From NCBI RefSeq assembly GCF_022828475.1, contig NZ_CP059557.1:4821470-4885469 (forward strand): a stretch of 64,000 nucleotides of DNA, read 5' to 3'. The position numbers and the translations under genes are program-made. This document shows positions 17,487 through 29,733 of this stretch, one piece after another. Source of the stretch: Saccharopolyspora gloriosae. Lineage in GTDB: Bacteria; Actinomycetota; Actinomycetes; Mycobacteriales; Pseudonocardiaceae. The notes below the pieces were generated by a model. The model was given only the letters and a program-made list of their open reading frames with translations. It had not been told where the DNA came from and did no database searches. The stretch's first letter is position 1, and every line of letters begins with the position of its first letter.

Positions 17487-18089
17487 TCAGACCCGGCGAC
17501 CGGTCACCAATCGTATCAATTCGCTGGTCGCGGACCGCACATCGGCGTTGACCACGGTGTCGTCGAACTCCGGTTCGGCGGCGAGCTCATCCCGCGCGGT
17601 CTGCAACCGGGCCTCGACCACCTCGGGATCTTCGGTGCCGCGTCCGGTGAGCCGCTGCACGAGCTCCTCCCAAGAGGGCGGCAGCAGCATCACGAGCCGC
17701 GCCTCGGGCATCGAGACGCGCACCTGCCGGGCGCCTTGCAGTTCGATCTCCAGCACGGCGTCGTGGCCGGCGGCCAGCGCGCGCTCGACGGGACCGCGGG
17801 GCGTGCCGTAGTAGTTGCCGGCGTACCGGGCGTGCTCGAGCAGTTCGCCCTCGGCGACCATCCGCTCGAACTCGGCGATGCCGACGAAGTGGTAGTGCGC
17901 GCCGTCCACCTCGCCCGCGCGCGGGCGCCTGGTGGTCACCGAAACGCTGAAGTAGATCTCCGGCGCCTGCTTGCGCAGTTCGTCCAGCACGCTGGATTTA
18001 CCGACGCCTGAAGGACCGGAAACGACGGTGAGCCGGGGCCCGTCCTGACGGACCGACCCCGGCTCGACACCGGTACGGGTGTCGATCAC
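17487..18089 (-). CDS. gmk: Guanylate kinase
   Basis: Phosphorylates GMP to GDP with ATP. It has 200 residues with the P-loop [11 protein letters not shown] near residue 23 and the GMP-binding segment [22 protein letters not shown] start at 18089 overlaps the mihF stop by three bases (GTGA), so the two are translationally coupled. The gap to rpoZ is about 106 bases. The order mihF-gmk-rpoZ is the standard actinobacterial one. Confidence 0.95.
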   Translation of the reverse strand: MIDTRTGVEPGSVRQDGPRLTVVSGPSGVGKSSVLDELRKQAPEIYFSVSVTTRRPRAGEVDGAHYHFVGIAEFERMVAEGELLEHARYAGNYYGTPRGPVERALAAGHDAVLEIELQGARQVRVSMPEARLVMLLPPSWEELVQRLTGRGTEDPEVVEARLQTARDELAAEPEFDDTVVNADVRSATSELIRLVTGRRV

Positions 18090-18403
18090 TCGGCGGCGAA
18101 CTCGGTGAGCAGCGCCTTGCGCTGACGCTCACCCAGCCCGCGGAGCCGGCGGCTGTTAGCGATCTCCAGCCGCTCCATGATCTGCTGAGCGCGGACCTTG
18201 CCCACGCCGGGAAGGGCCTCAAGCAGCGCGGACACCTTCATCTTGCCCAAGACCTCGTCGTTGTCGGCGGTGTCCAGGACCTCTGCCAGGCTGGTTCCAC
18301 CGCGCTTGAGGCGCTCTTTGAGCTCGGCTCGGGCGCGACGGGCGGCAGCCGCCTTTTCCAAAGCTGCTGCCCGCTGCTCCTCGGTCAGCTGGGGAAGGGC
18401 CAC
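18086..18403 (-). CDS. mihF: Actinobacterial integration host factor (mIHF)
   Basis: Nucleoid-associated protein of 105 residues found only in actinobacteria. A long N-terminal helix ([27 protein letters not shown]) precedes a helix-two-turns-helix domain with the [18 protein letters not shown] hairpin, which binds DNA non-specifically. GGAGG is five bases from GTG 18403; ATG 18406 is possible but too close to it. In Streptomyces and mycobacteria this gene lies next to pyrF. Here 7 kb of other genes intervene. Confidence 0.93.
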   Translation of the reverse strand: MALPQLTEEQRAAALEKAAAARRARAELKERLKRGGTSLAEVLDTADNDEVLGKMKVSALLEALPGVGKVRAQQIMERLEIANSRRLRGLGERQRKALLTEFAAE

Positions 18404-18994
18404 CATGTCCTCCGTGATGTGGGGTTTCTCTTGATCGGTGCGGCGACGGTACCGACTCCCGCCCACCGGGTTCCACGCGGGTCCGGCTTGTTGAGCGGGC
18501 GTTCCGGGGAAGTTCCCGCCGCCTGACCCTTCGGACGGCGCGTACAAGGGGTGCACGAGCACTAGGGCCGCTGCAACTACTACCAACAATGGCGCTGAAG
18601 TGCACTAACCTGCGAGAAAACTCTTCCGATCTGTCCGATTTCCGGGCGGTTGAGCGACGCTGGGTGCGTCCTCGCAGGTCACAGGGAGATCGATACCACG
18701 ACAACGGGAAGTCGATCAAGATCGAATCCGACTTCCGCTCGATCTTGCCGGTCTTTTTTCGCCGATCCCGCCCGGAATTCGTACCCGCCCGCCCGAACGC
18801 CGCCGCACCCGGCCCCCGCCCGAGCCCCGCCGGACGGCAATGAAATGATCATGATCAGAGCACGTTCCGCGCAGGTCGACACGCGATCAGCCGCCACTCC
18901 CCCAGCATCGCCCGCCCCGGAGGACGCATCGCGATGAGGCCCCCAACCGAGGCACGGACCGTCGACGAGCGCACCGCGCTGCGGCCGCTGTTCG
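18404..18994. other. Intergenic stretch with no recognised gene
   Basis: Upstream of mihF, so it should contain that operon's promoter, but no convincing -35/-10 pair was picked out. Short frames read in either direction have no recognisable domain or ribosome site. Confidence 0.4.
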
Positions 18995-19315
18995 TCAGTG
19001 TTCGCGCTCGCCCACCGCGGGCAGCGCCACACCCCAGAGATCGGCGTCGAAGAACCCCGGATCACCCTTGACGGAACCCCAGAACTCGTCGTCCGCGCCG
19101 CCGGGAAGGCGCTCCGGAGCCGGTTCGGGCCGATGCCCGCCCGGCACGTCCAGGCAGTACGAAGAACCGCCCGCCTGCTCCGGAATCACCGGGTCGGCCG
19201 CGGTGCTCTCGGCCCGGATGACCTCCGCCCGCAAAGCTTCGGCGCGGGCTCCGGGTTCACCGCTCTCCTGAGCTCGCGGACCCCGTACCCGCCATGCCCC
19301 CATGTCGTCGTGCAC
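18995..19315 (-). CDS. Hypothetical protein, 106 residues
   Basis: Not recognised. The frame reads as a hydrophilic Glu/Ala/Pro-rich polypeptide ending in a tryptophan-containing segment (DDEFWGSVKGDPGFFDADLWG). GTG 19315 is chosen because GGAG lies five bases upstream; the frame opens earlier at 19345. There is no signal peptide or membrane segment and one cysteine. It is read leftward, like its upstream neighbours the lipoprotein and kinase genes, and may be co-expressed with them. Confidence 0.5.
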   Translation of the reverse strand: MHDDMGAWRVRGPRAQESGEPGARAEALRAEVIRAESTAADPVIPEQAGGSSYCLDVPGGHRPEPAPERLPGGADDEFWGSVKGDPGFFDADLWGVALPAVGEREH

Positions 19316-19510
19316 GAACGCTCCTCGCTGTCGCCAGGGCATCATCGCCCCGGCAGCTCCGTCCCAGTGCTCACGACGTTATCGCAAGTCCAGGCGGAGC
19401 CGACAAGCTTTCATAACACGACAACGCGAACAATTCCCGGCGAAGATCCACTAATCCCGAGGCCGGATGCTCAGCTGAGCGGCGCCGGAACCGCCCTCGT
19501 CGGCGTAGCC

Positions 19511-20083
19511 CTAGCCGGAGTTGGAGTTGCCCTTGCCGTTCTGGCTGCCGTTGCCGTTCTCCGACTGGTCGTCGCCGACGTTGTTCCCGCTCTGACCGTT
19601 CTGGTCGTTCGACGGAGGACTGCCCCTCCCCTGTTCCAGCCCTGGGGACAGCTCGCGCTTCTCGGCCGGTCCCGGTGGCAGCGCCACCTCCGGGGGCACG
19701 GTGACGGTCTTTCCGGGCAGCGTCGTCACCGACCCTGGGGGCGGGACGAGCGGGTTCCCCGGCACGGAGACCACCGTCGGCGGCGGCGGTCCGGGCAGCG
19801 GAAGCGTCGCGACGTCCGCGGCCACGCGATCGACGACCGCCAGCAGACTGCGAGCGTAGGTCGGATCCAGCCGCCCTTCGGACTGAGCGGCGGCGATGTT
19901 CCGGACCAGGTCCGCGAGCGCGAACTCGGACCCCACCCGGTCGTGCCGCCGCGCCGCCTCGTCCACTTCGGACACCGAGGCCATGAGCTCGGCGCGCACG
20001 TCCGGTTCGACGAGCGTTCGCGGCGCATCGCCGCACGAACTGAGCAGCAACGCGGCCAGCACCGTCCACAGTGGCGTCTTCAT
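19511..20083 (-). CDS. Lipoprotein of unknown function, paired with the kinase
   Basis: 190 residues with a lipoprotein signal (MKTPLWTVLAALLLSSC, lipid attached at Cys17). A helical region follows (about 25-95), then a proline-rich linker and a low-complexity Asn/Gly/Ser/Gln tail (from about 150). It overlaps the kinase stop by four bases (ATGA type), so the two are probably made together. This suggests the lipoprotein is a partner or target of the kinase at the outer face of the membrane. No enzymatic motif was seen. Confidence 0.7.
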   Translation of the reverse strand: MKTPLWTVLAALLLSSCGDAPRTLVEPDVRAELMASVSEVDEAARRHDRVGSEFALADLVRNIAAAQSEGRLDPTYARSLLAVVDRVAADVATLPLPGPPPPTVVSVPGNPLVPPPGSVTTLPGKTVTVPPEVALPPGPAEKRELSPGLEQGRGSPPSNDQNGQSGNNVGDDQSENGNGSQNGKGNSNSG

Positions 20084-21156
20084 TCGCCCACCAGCTCACG
20101 CAAGTCGGACAGGTCCGCGGGCAATCGGTCGGCCCCGGCGGGGCCGGCGGCGGGCGGCAGCACCGGCTGATCCGGCGCGCTCTCCACCGGCACCAGCAGG
20201 AACACCGCGACCAGCACCACGGCCACGGCCACGGCGAGAACTCCCAGCCAGGACCACCGGATTCGGCGGCGGGCGGATGACAGGTCGGTGGAATCGTCGG
20301 TCGTGTTCGCGGGACGCGCCGGGGTGGTCTCGGCCGGTTCGGGCTCGGGCGGCCTGATCTCACCGGCCAGCAGCTGGACGCAGCGGGCCGCGGAGGGCCG
20401 TTCGTCCGGATCATCGGCGGTCATCGCGCGCAGCGTCCCGGCGAGCGGCTCGGGCAGCGACTCCGGGATGCGCGGCCTGCGCGTCAGGCGAGCCACCGCG
20501 GCCTCGGCCTTGGTGCCGTCGTACTCCGCGCGCCCGGTGAGGCATTCCAGCAGCACCAGGGCCAGCGAGTACAGGTCGGCCGGGTAGCCGATCTCCTGGT
20601 CGCGGACCTGTTCGGGCGCCATGTAGTGCGCGGAGCCCATGATGATGCCGGAGTCGGTCATCCGGCCCACGGTGTCCGCGAGCCGGGAGATGCCGAAGTC
20701 GGCGAGGAACACCTGCCCGTCCTCGGTGATCAGCACGTTCGACGGTTTCACGTCCCGGTGCACGATGCCGTTCCGATGCACGTAGCCGAGCACCTCGGCG
20801 AGCCGCCTGCCCAGTTGCAGCACCTGCGCCGGGTCGAGCGGACCCGCCTCGACGACATTGGTGAGGGTGCGGCCCTCCACGAGCTGCATCACCAGGTAGG
20901 GCTCGCCGTCACCGGACTCAGCGCCGAAGTCGTGCACGGTGACCAGTCCCGGATGGCTCAGCCGGGCCAGCAGGCGCGCTTCGTCCTCGAAGCGGCGGCG
21001 GGAGGACTCGTCGGCGTTGGAGCGGAACACCTTGACCGCGACGGGCCGTCCGAGCCGAGTGTCCACGGCACGGTGCACCTCGGACATCCCGCCGCGCCCC
21101 AGGCGCCTGCCGAGCCGGTACCGACCGGCCAGCAGCCGCGGCGCCGCCTCAGTCAT
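20080..21156 (-). CDS. Transmembrane Ser/Thr protein kinase
   Basis: Hanks-type kinase of about 358 residues with all key motifs: glycine loop LGRGGMSEV, VAIK-type lysine in VAVKVF, catalytic HRDVKPSN, DFGISRL and the APE motif in YMAPEQV. The kinase domain (about 10-260) is followed by a Pro/Thr-rich linker, one membrane helix (about 300-320, WLGVLAVAVAVVLVAVFLLV) and a short external tail with no PASTA repeats. ATG 21156 has GGAGG five bases upstream. The signal is unknown; the co-translated lipoprotein is the obvious candidate sensor or substrate. Confidence 0.9.
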   Translation of the reverse strand: MTEAAPRLLAGRYRLGRRLGRGGMSEVHRAVDTRLGRPVAVKVFRSNADESSRRRFEDEARLLARLSHPGLVTVHDFGAESGDGEPYLVMQLVEGRTLTNVVEAGPLDPAQVLQLGRRLAEVLGYVHRNGIVHRDVKPSNVLITEDGQVFLADFGISRLADTVGRMTDSGIIMGSAHYMAPEQVRDQEIGYPADLYSLALVLLECLTGRAEYDGTKAEAAVARLTRRPRIPESLPEPLAGTLRAMTADDPDERPSAARCVQLLAGEIRPPEPEPAETTPARPANTTDDSTDLSSARRRIRWSWLGVLAVAVAVVLVAVFLLVPVESAPDQPVLPPAAGPAGADRLPADLSDLRELVGE

Positions 21157-21246
21157 CCGGGCCTCCGAACCGTCCACTCGATCAACCGCCGGAACTCTAA
21201 CCGACGCCGTAGGACGAGTGGATCACTCCGACGTTCCGAAACGACC

Positions 21247-21280
21247 GCGGGCCGCCCGGACCGGTGGTCGGACGGCCCGC
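21247..21280 (-). terminator. Terminator-like hairpin after the permease
   Basis: GCGGGCCG (21247-21254) pairs with CGGCCCGC (21273-21280), 15 bases past the permease stop. Confidence 0.5.
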
Positions 21281-21294
21281 CGAATCCGGTGGGA

Positions 21295-22731
21295 CTACTC
21301 GCGTTCCATCGCGGACATGTCGATCCGCCCTCGGACGCAGTACCAGCCGATGACCAGCGCGATCAGGATCACCGGCAGCGAGATCAGGGTGATCTGCCCG
21401 ACCTCGTCGAAGCCCATCAGGACGACCACGGAAGCCAGGAAGGCCAGCGTGACGTACTCGATGTACGGGGAGAACGGAAGCCGGTAGTTCGGACGCTCGA
21501 CCTCGCCGCGGCCGGCCTTGCGCACGAACAGCAGGTGGCTGAGCACGATGATGGCCCAGGTGGCGAGGATGCCGATCGAGGCGAAGTTCAGCACGATCTC
21601 GAACGCCTGCTCCGGCACCACCGCGTTGAGCGCGACGCCGACGACGCAGACGGCCGCGGTGAGCAGGATGCCGCCGTAGGGCACCTGGCTCCTGTTCATC
21701 GCACCGGTGAACTTCGGCGCCGATCCGGCCAGCGACATGGAGCGCAGGATGCGGCCGGTGGAGTACAGCCCCGAGTTGAGGCTGGACATGGCGGCGGTGA
21801 GCACCACGAGGTTCATCACGTCACCGGCGTACGGGACGCCCAGGTTGGCCAGCACCGTGACGAACGGGCTCTCGCCGTCCTTGTAGGAGCTCCACGGCAT
21901 CAGCATCGTCAGCAGCGCGACGGAGCCGACGTAGAAGATCCCGATCCGCCACATGATCGAGTTGATCGCCTTCGGCATGATCTTCTCGGGGTTCTCGGTC
22001 TCACCGGCGGCGACGCCGACGAGCTCGACCGAGGCGTAGGCGAACACGACGCCCTGCATGATCAGCACGACCGGCACGATCCCGGCCGGGAACACGCCGC
22101 CGTTGTCGGAGATGACCGAGAAGCCGGCCTGATGGCCGTCGATGGCGTGACCGGTGACGATCAGGTAGATCCCGACGAGCATGAACACGACCAGCGCGCC
22201 GACCTTGACGATGGCGAACCAGAACTCCATCTCGCCGAACAGCCGCACCGAGACCATGTTCAGCGCGAGCACGATCGCCAGTGCGATCAGCGCCAGCACC
22301 CACTGCGGGATCGGCGAGAACATCGCCCAGAAGTGCGCGTACAGCGCGATGGCGGTGATGTCGGCGATGCCGGTGGTGGACCAGTTCAGGAAGTGCATCC
22401 ACCCGGCGGTGTAAGCGCCCTTCTCGCCCATGAATTCCCGCGCGTAGGACACGAACGCGCCGGAGGAGGGGCGGTAGAGGATGAGCTCACCGAGCGAGCG
22501 CACCACGAAGAACGCGAACAGCCCGCACACCGCGTAGGCGATGGCGAGGGCCGGTCCGGCCTGCACGAGCCTGCCGCCCGCACCGAGGAAGAGCCCGGTG
22601 CCGATCGCGCCGCCGATGGCGATCATGTTGATGTGCCGTGCTTTCAGCGATTTGCTGTAGCCGGCGTCTCCGGCGTCGACGGGCGGCTGCCCGTCCGAGT
22701 CGCCGCCGGTCTGGAGGGTTTCTTGGCTCAC
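21295..22731 (-). CDS. Amino-acid permease, APC superfamily
   Basis: Membrane transporter of about 478 residues with 12 predicted membrane segments. The family signature follows the cytoplasmic N terminus: LKARHINMIAIGGAIGTGLFLG. Further motifs are SLGELILYRPSSGAFVSYAREF and the FAYASVELVGVAAGETENPEKIMPKAI loop. It is nearest in style to the GABA, asparagine, proline and lysine permeases; the substrate cannot be assigned. GTG 22731 is used (the frame opens further upstream with non-family sequence), and no strong ribosome site is visible there. It is monocistronic. Confidence 0.87.
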   Translation of the reverse strand: MSQETLQTGGDSDGQPPVDAGDAGYSKSLKARHINMIAIGGAIGTGLFLGAGGRLVQAGPALAIAYAVCGLFAFFVVRSLGELILYRPSSGAFVSYAREFMGEKGAYTAGWMHFLNWSTTGIADITAIALYAHFWAMFSPIPQWVLALIALAIVLALNMVSVRLFGEMEFWFAIVKVGALVVFMLVGIYLIVTGHAIDGHQAGFSVISDNGGVFPAGIVPVVLIMQGVVFAYASVELVGVAAGETENPEKIMPKAINSIMWRIGIFYVGSVALLTMLMPWSSYKDGESPFVTVLANLGVPYAGDVMNLVVLTAAMSSLNSGLYSTGRILRSMSLAGSAPKFTGAMNRSQVPYGGILLTAAVCVVGVALNAVVPEQAFEIVLNFASIGILATWAIIVLSHLLFVRKAGRGEVERPNYRLPFSPYIEYVTLAFLASVVVLMGFDEVGQITLISLPVILIALVIGWYCVRGRIDMSAMERE

Positions 22732-23368
22732 GGTGCCCGGAATTTCCGTTCTGCTCGTCCACGCGGACACTGCCCGCGTGGTTGCTCGCGACGCCTCAGG
22801 GTCGTCGGTCCGGCCGCTCGGGGGTTCGCCTCGATGCGCGGAGTCGTCGGCGCGGAGGGTCTTTCTCGGGGCGCACCGGGGCCGGGCGGCCACGTTTCAG
22901 CGGCCCGCGCAACCCGTTCCGATGCTTGGGACGGAATGGTGAAGCGCACACGCCGCATTGTCAAGATCCACAGCATTTCACCCGAATCGACCAGTATTCG
23001 GCGTCAAAAATGTAAGGAATGTCGCAGTCCGCACATGCTTCCCTGGACCACGGCCGCGAGGCCGAACTCGCAGGACACGACATCCGCCGACGACAGGCGC
23101 AGGGATTACCGAAACCCTGCGTACACCGTTCGTTCACCCCGCGTGAGGAATCCGCCGGGCACCGAATCCGGCGGCCGAGAATGCCGGATCACCATTCTCC
23201 GCCCATCGCGACAATTCCGGCGCACACCGAAATCAATTCTTAACATCGGGGACTCCGCCCGAACCCACCCGCACGACGCGACCGAGTCTGCGGCGACCGC
23301 TCACGCGCCGGTGAGGCACCTCCGCCCCGTACGACAGCTGGACCGCGATCTCGCCCACGACGGGACAG
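22732..23368. other. Intergenic stretch with no recognised gene
   Basis: About 640 bases upstream of the permease. No coding frame here has a recognisable domain or ribosome site. The permease promoter should lie here, but no convincing elements were identified. Confidence 0.4.
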
Positions 23369-23415
23369 GTGAACGGACCGTTCGTCCAATCCGGTTGGTC
23401 GAACGGTCCGTTCAC
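23369..23415. repeat. 47-bp double palindrome, copy 1
   Basis: GTGAACGGACCGTTCG at 23369-23384 pairs with its inverted copy ending at 23415, with CCAA and TTGG flanking a five-base centre. Each arm is itself near-palindromic (GAACGG-A-CCGTTC). The last bases supply the TGA stop of the neighbouring truncated gene. Confidence 0.85.
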
Positions 23416-23885
23416 TCAGAAACGTGCCCAGCAGCCAACGCCACGACCTGCACGAGATCCGCCGGCCAGCAGCCACTGCCGCCGCACGTCGGGCGCCCCG
23501 GGGTGAGGTGAACGGTGTCCGCCTTCACCGCATCGGACATCTCGGCCCGTACGGCGTCCAGTTCCGCGGCGACGTTCTTCCAGGTCTCCGAGTGCGCTTT
23601 GATCTCGTCCGGGTCACCGGTGAGCGCGTCCAGCGCGTCCGAAACCGGCCCGACGTGCTCCATCAGCCAGCCCACTCCGGCAGCGAGGACAGCACCGAAC
23701 GGGTCGAGCGCCATGCCGAGCGCATCCAGCCCGGTCCCGACGGCGCCCATCACCCCGCTGGCCCAGTCCCCGGACTCGATGGCTTTCTTCGTCTCGTCGA
23801 CCGATTCCAGGATCGGCACGCCGCTGAACGACTTGGTCGAATCCTCCCGCTCCGCCACCAACGGATTGCCCACGACGCGATCCAC
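23412..23885 (-). pseudogene. Truncated type VII secretion-type effector, N-terminal part only
   Basis: Residues about 8-125 match the conserved N-terminal region of large actinobacterial type VII-exported polymorphic toxins (WXG100-like helices): SFSGVPILESVDETKKAIES, GMALDPFGAVLAAGVGWLMEHVGP and DPDEIKAHSETWKNVAAELDAV. The expected WTG turn and all of the C-terminal toxin part are missing. After AVKADT the sequence becomes unrelated (VHLTPGRPTCGGSG) and ends at a stop inside the 47-bp palindrome. This looks like a deletion remnant. The GTG start at 23885 has a weak ribosome site. Confidence 0.65.
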
Positions 23886-24270
23886 TCAACTACGGTCGAA
23901 CGAAACAATGCGGAAGACGGCACGAGCTGGTCGAGTCGGTCCACAGCGGACGGCCGTCGCCGCGCCCGCTACGTCGGACATCTCCCCTGGCACGCCGGTT
24001 TCCCCTTGCACACCAACGCGATCGTACGACGTCGCGCCCACCCCTCGGGCCACCGGCGGAAACCACCGGAGCCCGGCTCGACCAGATCAAAGTACTGCAC
24101 AGCCGGGAGGCGCTTCCAGCGGTGCCGACGGTTTCTCCCGTCGGATCGACGAAGCCATGCGCGCCATCCTGAGTTTCCCCGCCGGACCGGGCGCAAGGTG
24201 GACGATCCGCGATGCGGCGGGAAAGCCTTCGTTCGGAATAACCGGCGGCGAGACCACGTTCACACTGGTC
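23886..24270. other. Divergent intergenic stretch, no gene recognised
   Basis: Lies between the remnant read leftward and the oxidoreductase read rightward. No coding frame with a recognisable domain was found. Promoters for both sides would be expected. Confidence 0.4.
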
Positions 24271-25209
24271 ATGGAGCTAGGGGTATCGCTGTCCACGTTC
24301 GCGGCCAACTCGGAGAACGTCATCGACGAGGCCGTGCGGCTCGCCGCGCAAGCAGCGGACGCCGGGATCGACTCGGTGTGGTTCGGGCAGATGCTCAGCT
24401 ACGACGCGATCTCGGTGAGCGCCACGGTGGGCCGGGAGGTGCCCGGAGTCCGCGTCGGGCCTTCGGTCGTGCCCATTTACCCGCGTCATCCGCAGCTGCT
24501 GGCGTCCGCCGCGAAAACGGCGCAGGCCGCGACCGGTGGCCGGTTCCGGCTCGGCGTCGGACTCGGCGCGAAGAACATGCTGGAACCCGCGTACGGCGTG
24601 CCCTATCCGCCGCCGATCAAGCACCTCCGCGAATACCTGGGCGCGCTGCGGCCGTTGCTCGACGGCCGTGACGATCCGTTCGAGGGCGACACGCTGGTCT
24701 CCCGCCCCTCGATGCCGACGGCGGTGCCGGGCGCTGAGGCGCACATCCCGGTGATCGTCGCCGCGATGGGTCCGCAAGCGCTGCGGGCCACCGGTGAACT
24801 CGCGGACGGCACCCTGCCCTTCCTCGCCGGTCCGAAGGCCATCGCAGAACACATCGCCCCGCAGATCAACGAGGCCGCGCAGCGGGCGGGACGGTCCGCC
24901 CCGCAGATCGTCGCCGCGATCCCCGCCGTCGTCACCGACGACGTTGACGAGGCGCGTTCCCGCGCGCAGCAACAGATGAGCTTCTACGACGCCATTCCGT
25001 CCTACCAGCGAGTGATCGAGCAATCCGGCGCGGAGAAGGCCGCCGACCTGCTGCTCGCCGGAGACGAGGACACCGTGGCCGCCGGAATCCGCGAGTACGC
25101 CGAGGCGGGAGCGACAGCTGTCACCCTCACCCAAACCGACCTCACCGGCGACCAGGACCGCCTCCGAACCTGGCAACTGCTCGGAACGCTGAAGACGGCG
25201 AACCCGTGA
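24271..25209 (+). CDS. LLM-class oxidoreductase, probably F420-dependent
   Basis: Luciferase-like monooxygenase-fold protein of 312 residues. It resembles the MSMEG_4879-type F420 branch: MELGVSLSTFAANSENVIDEAVRLA at the N terminus, then DSVWFGQMLSYDAI, GRFRLGVGLGAKN and HIPVIVAAMGPQALR. It is expected to use reduced deazaflavin F420 to reduce or oxidise a small organic substrate; the substrate is unknown. ATG 24271 matches the family N terminus; no clear ribosome site is seen upstream, so a leaderless message is possible. The frame is open far upstream but is not family-like there. Confidence 0.8.
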   Translation: MELGVSLSTFAANSENVIDEAVRLAAQAADAGIDSVWFGQMLSYDAISVSATVGREVPGVRVGPSVVPIYPRHPQLLASAAKTAQAATGGRFRLGVGLGAKNMLEPAYGVPYPPPIKHLREYLGALRPLLDGRDDPFEGDTLVSRPSMPTAVPGAEAHIPVIVAAMGPQALRATGELADGTLPFLAGPKAIAEHIAPQINEAAQRAGRSAPQIVAAIPAVVTDDVDEARSRAQQQMSFYDAIPSYQRVIEQSGAEKAADLLLAGDEDTVAAGIREYAEAGATAVTLTQTDLTGDQDRLRTWQLLGTLKTANP

Positions 25210-25369
25210 CCGCGGTGATCACCGTCTGGGCGGACGTCAGCCGCGAGGTGTGCCCGGCGCGCGTCCAGTGCTCGCCGAGCTGGAACATGCCGGGGTGCAG
25301 GACGAGCGGCGGACCGTTCCCCGCGACTTCGTAGGCGACCTTGAATCCGTTGCTGCGCGCGGTGGGCAC
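25142..25369 (-). pseudogene. Alpha/beta hydrolase, N-terminal fragment
   Basis: The first 45 or so residues resemble the start of an alpha/beta-hydrolase: SNGFKVAYEVAGNGPPLVLHPG and QLGEHWTRAGHTS, where the oxyanion-hole strand and loop lie. The rest of the fold, including any nucleophile, is gone. The frame continues into the opposite strand of the neighbouring oxidoreductase, which must be non-homologous sequence. A deletion that fused or overran the 3' end of the old gene is likely. Confidence 0.5.
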
Positions 25370-25535
25370 GAGTCGCTCCTGCGGTCCGTGGTTCGCCTGG
25401 GGCTTTGGCGCTGATCTCCATGCGGGCGCAAAAACCCTCGTGATCAGCTAAGACAGTTGTCCGCGAACGTTCGACCGCCGGGGACGTTCACTTCATCGCG
25501 ACATCGCGAACCCTTGGACGGAGTTCGGCCGGCAC

Positions 25536-25567
25536 GTACGGCCCGCCTCCGATGAGGCGGGCCGTAC
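25536..25567 (-). terminator. Terminator of the pyrimidine operon
   Basis: GTACGGCCCGCCTC (25536-25549) pairs perfectly with GAGGCGGGCCGTAC (25554-25567) around a four-base CGAT loop, nine bases past the pyrF stop. Confidence 0.8.
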
Positions 25568-25576
25568 GGCGGTGGA

Positions 25577-26421
25577 TCATGCCTCCAGCAAGGCGCCCAG
25601 CTCGTCGCGCACGCGGCGCCCCGCCGAACGCAGGTCTCCCACCGACGGGCCGTGGCGGAGGACGTCGCGGGCCGTGGCAGGCAGGACCGAGGGCAGGGCC
25701 GCGCCGAACGTCGCTCGGAGGCTCTGCACCGTCGCTCCCTGAGCTCCCAGGCCGGGGGCCAGGATCGGACCGTTCAGGCGGGAGAAGTCCAGTTCGCCCG
25801 GCTTGATCGTGGCCCCGGCGACCACACCGACGTAGCCGTACGGGTCCGCCCCGGCGTTGTTCTCCGCCGCCGCGTCCACAATGGACTGTCCGACGGTGCG
25901 GCCGTCCTCGGCCCTCGATCGCTGCAACGCCGCACCCTCCGGGTTCGACGTGCGGGCCAGCACGAACACGCCGCGCCCGGTCTGCTCCGCGATGCCCAAA
26001 GCCGGTGCCAGCGACCCGAAACCGAGGTACGGCGACACCGTCAGCGCGTCCGCAGCCAGCGGCGAATGCTCGTCGAGGTAGGCGTTCGCGTACGCCGTCA
26101 TCGTCGATCCGATGTCGCCGCGCTTCACGTCCAGCAGCACCAGCGCCCCGGCCTCGCGGGACGCGGCGACGACCTTCTCCAGCACCGCCACGCCCGCCGA
26201 GCCGTACACCTCGAAGAACGCCGACTGCGGCTTGAGCACCGCGACCTCACCGGCCAGCGCCTCCACCGCCGTCATCGCGAACCGCTCCAACGCGGCGGGG
26301 CTCTCCTCCAAGCCCCACGCGTTGAGCAGCGCCGGATGCGGGTCGATGCCCACGCACAGCGCACCGCGCGCGGCGATCGAATCGGCCAGTCGCCGCCCGA
26401 AACCGGCCCGGACCGTCACCG

Positions 26422-26425
<4 letters not shown>
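25577..26425 (-). CDS. pyrF: Orotidine 5'-phosphate decarboxylase, type 2
   Basis: Last step of UMP synthesis, decarboxylating OMP. It has 282 residues and is of the type 2 form usual in actinobacteria. The catalytic motif [12 protein letters not shown] (with the Asp-Lys-Asp residues) and the substrate segment [13 protein letters not shown] are both present. GTG 26425 overlaps the carB stop by four bases (GTGA). It is the final gene of the pyr operon and is followed by a strong hairpin. Confidence 0.95.

Positions 26426-29732
<3,307 letters not shown>

Positions 29733-29733
<1 letters not shown>

Noticed and set aside
22732-23368. A small gene in the gap upstream of the permease
   Set aside because: Frames here lack domains and ribosome sites, and none resembles a known protein.
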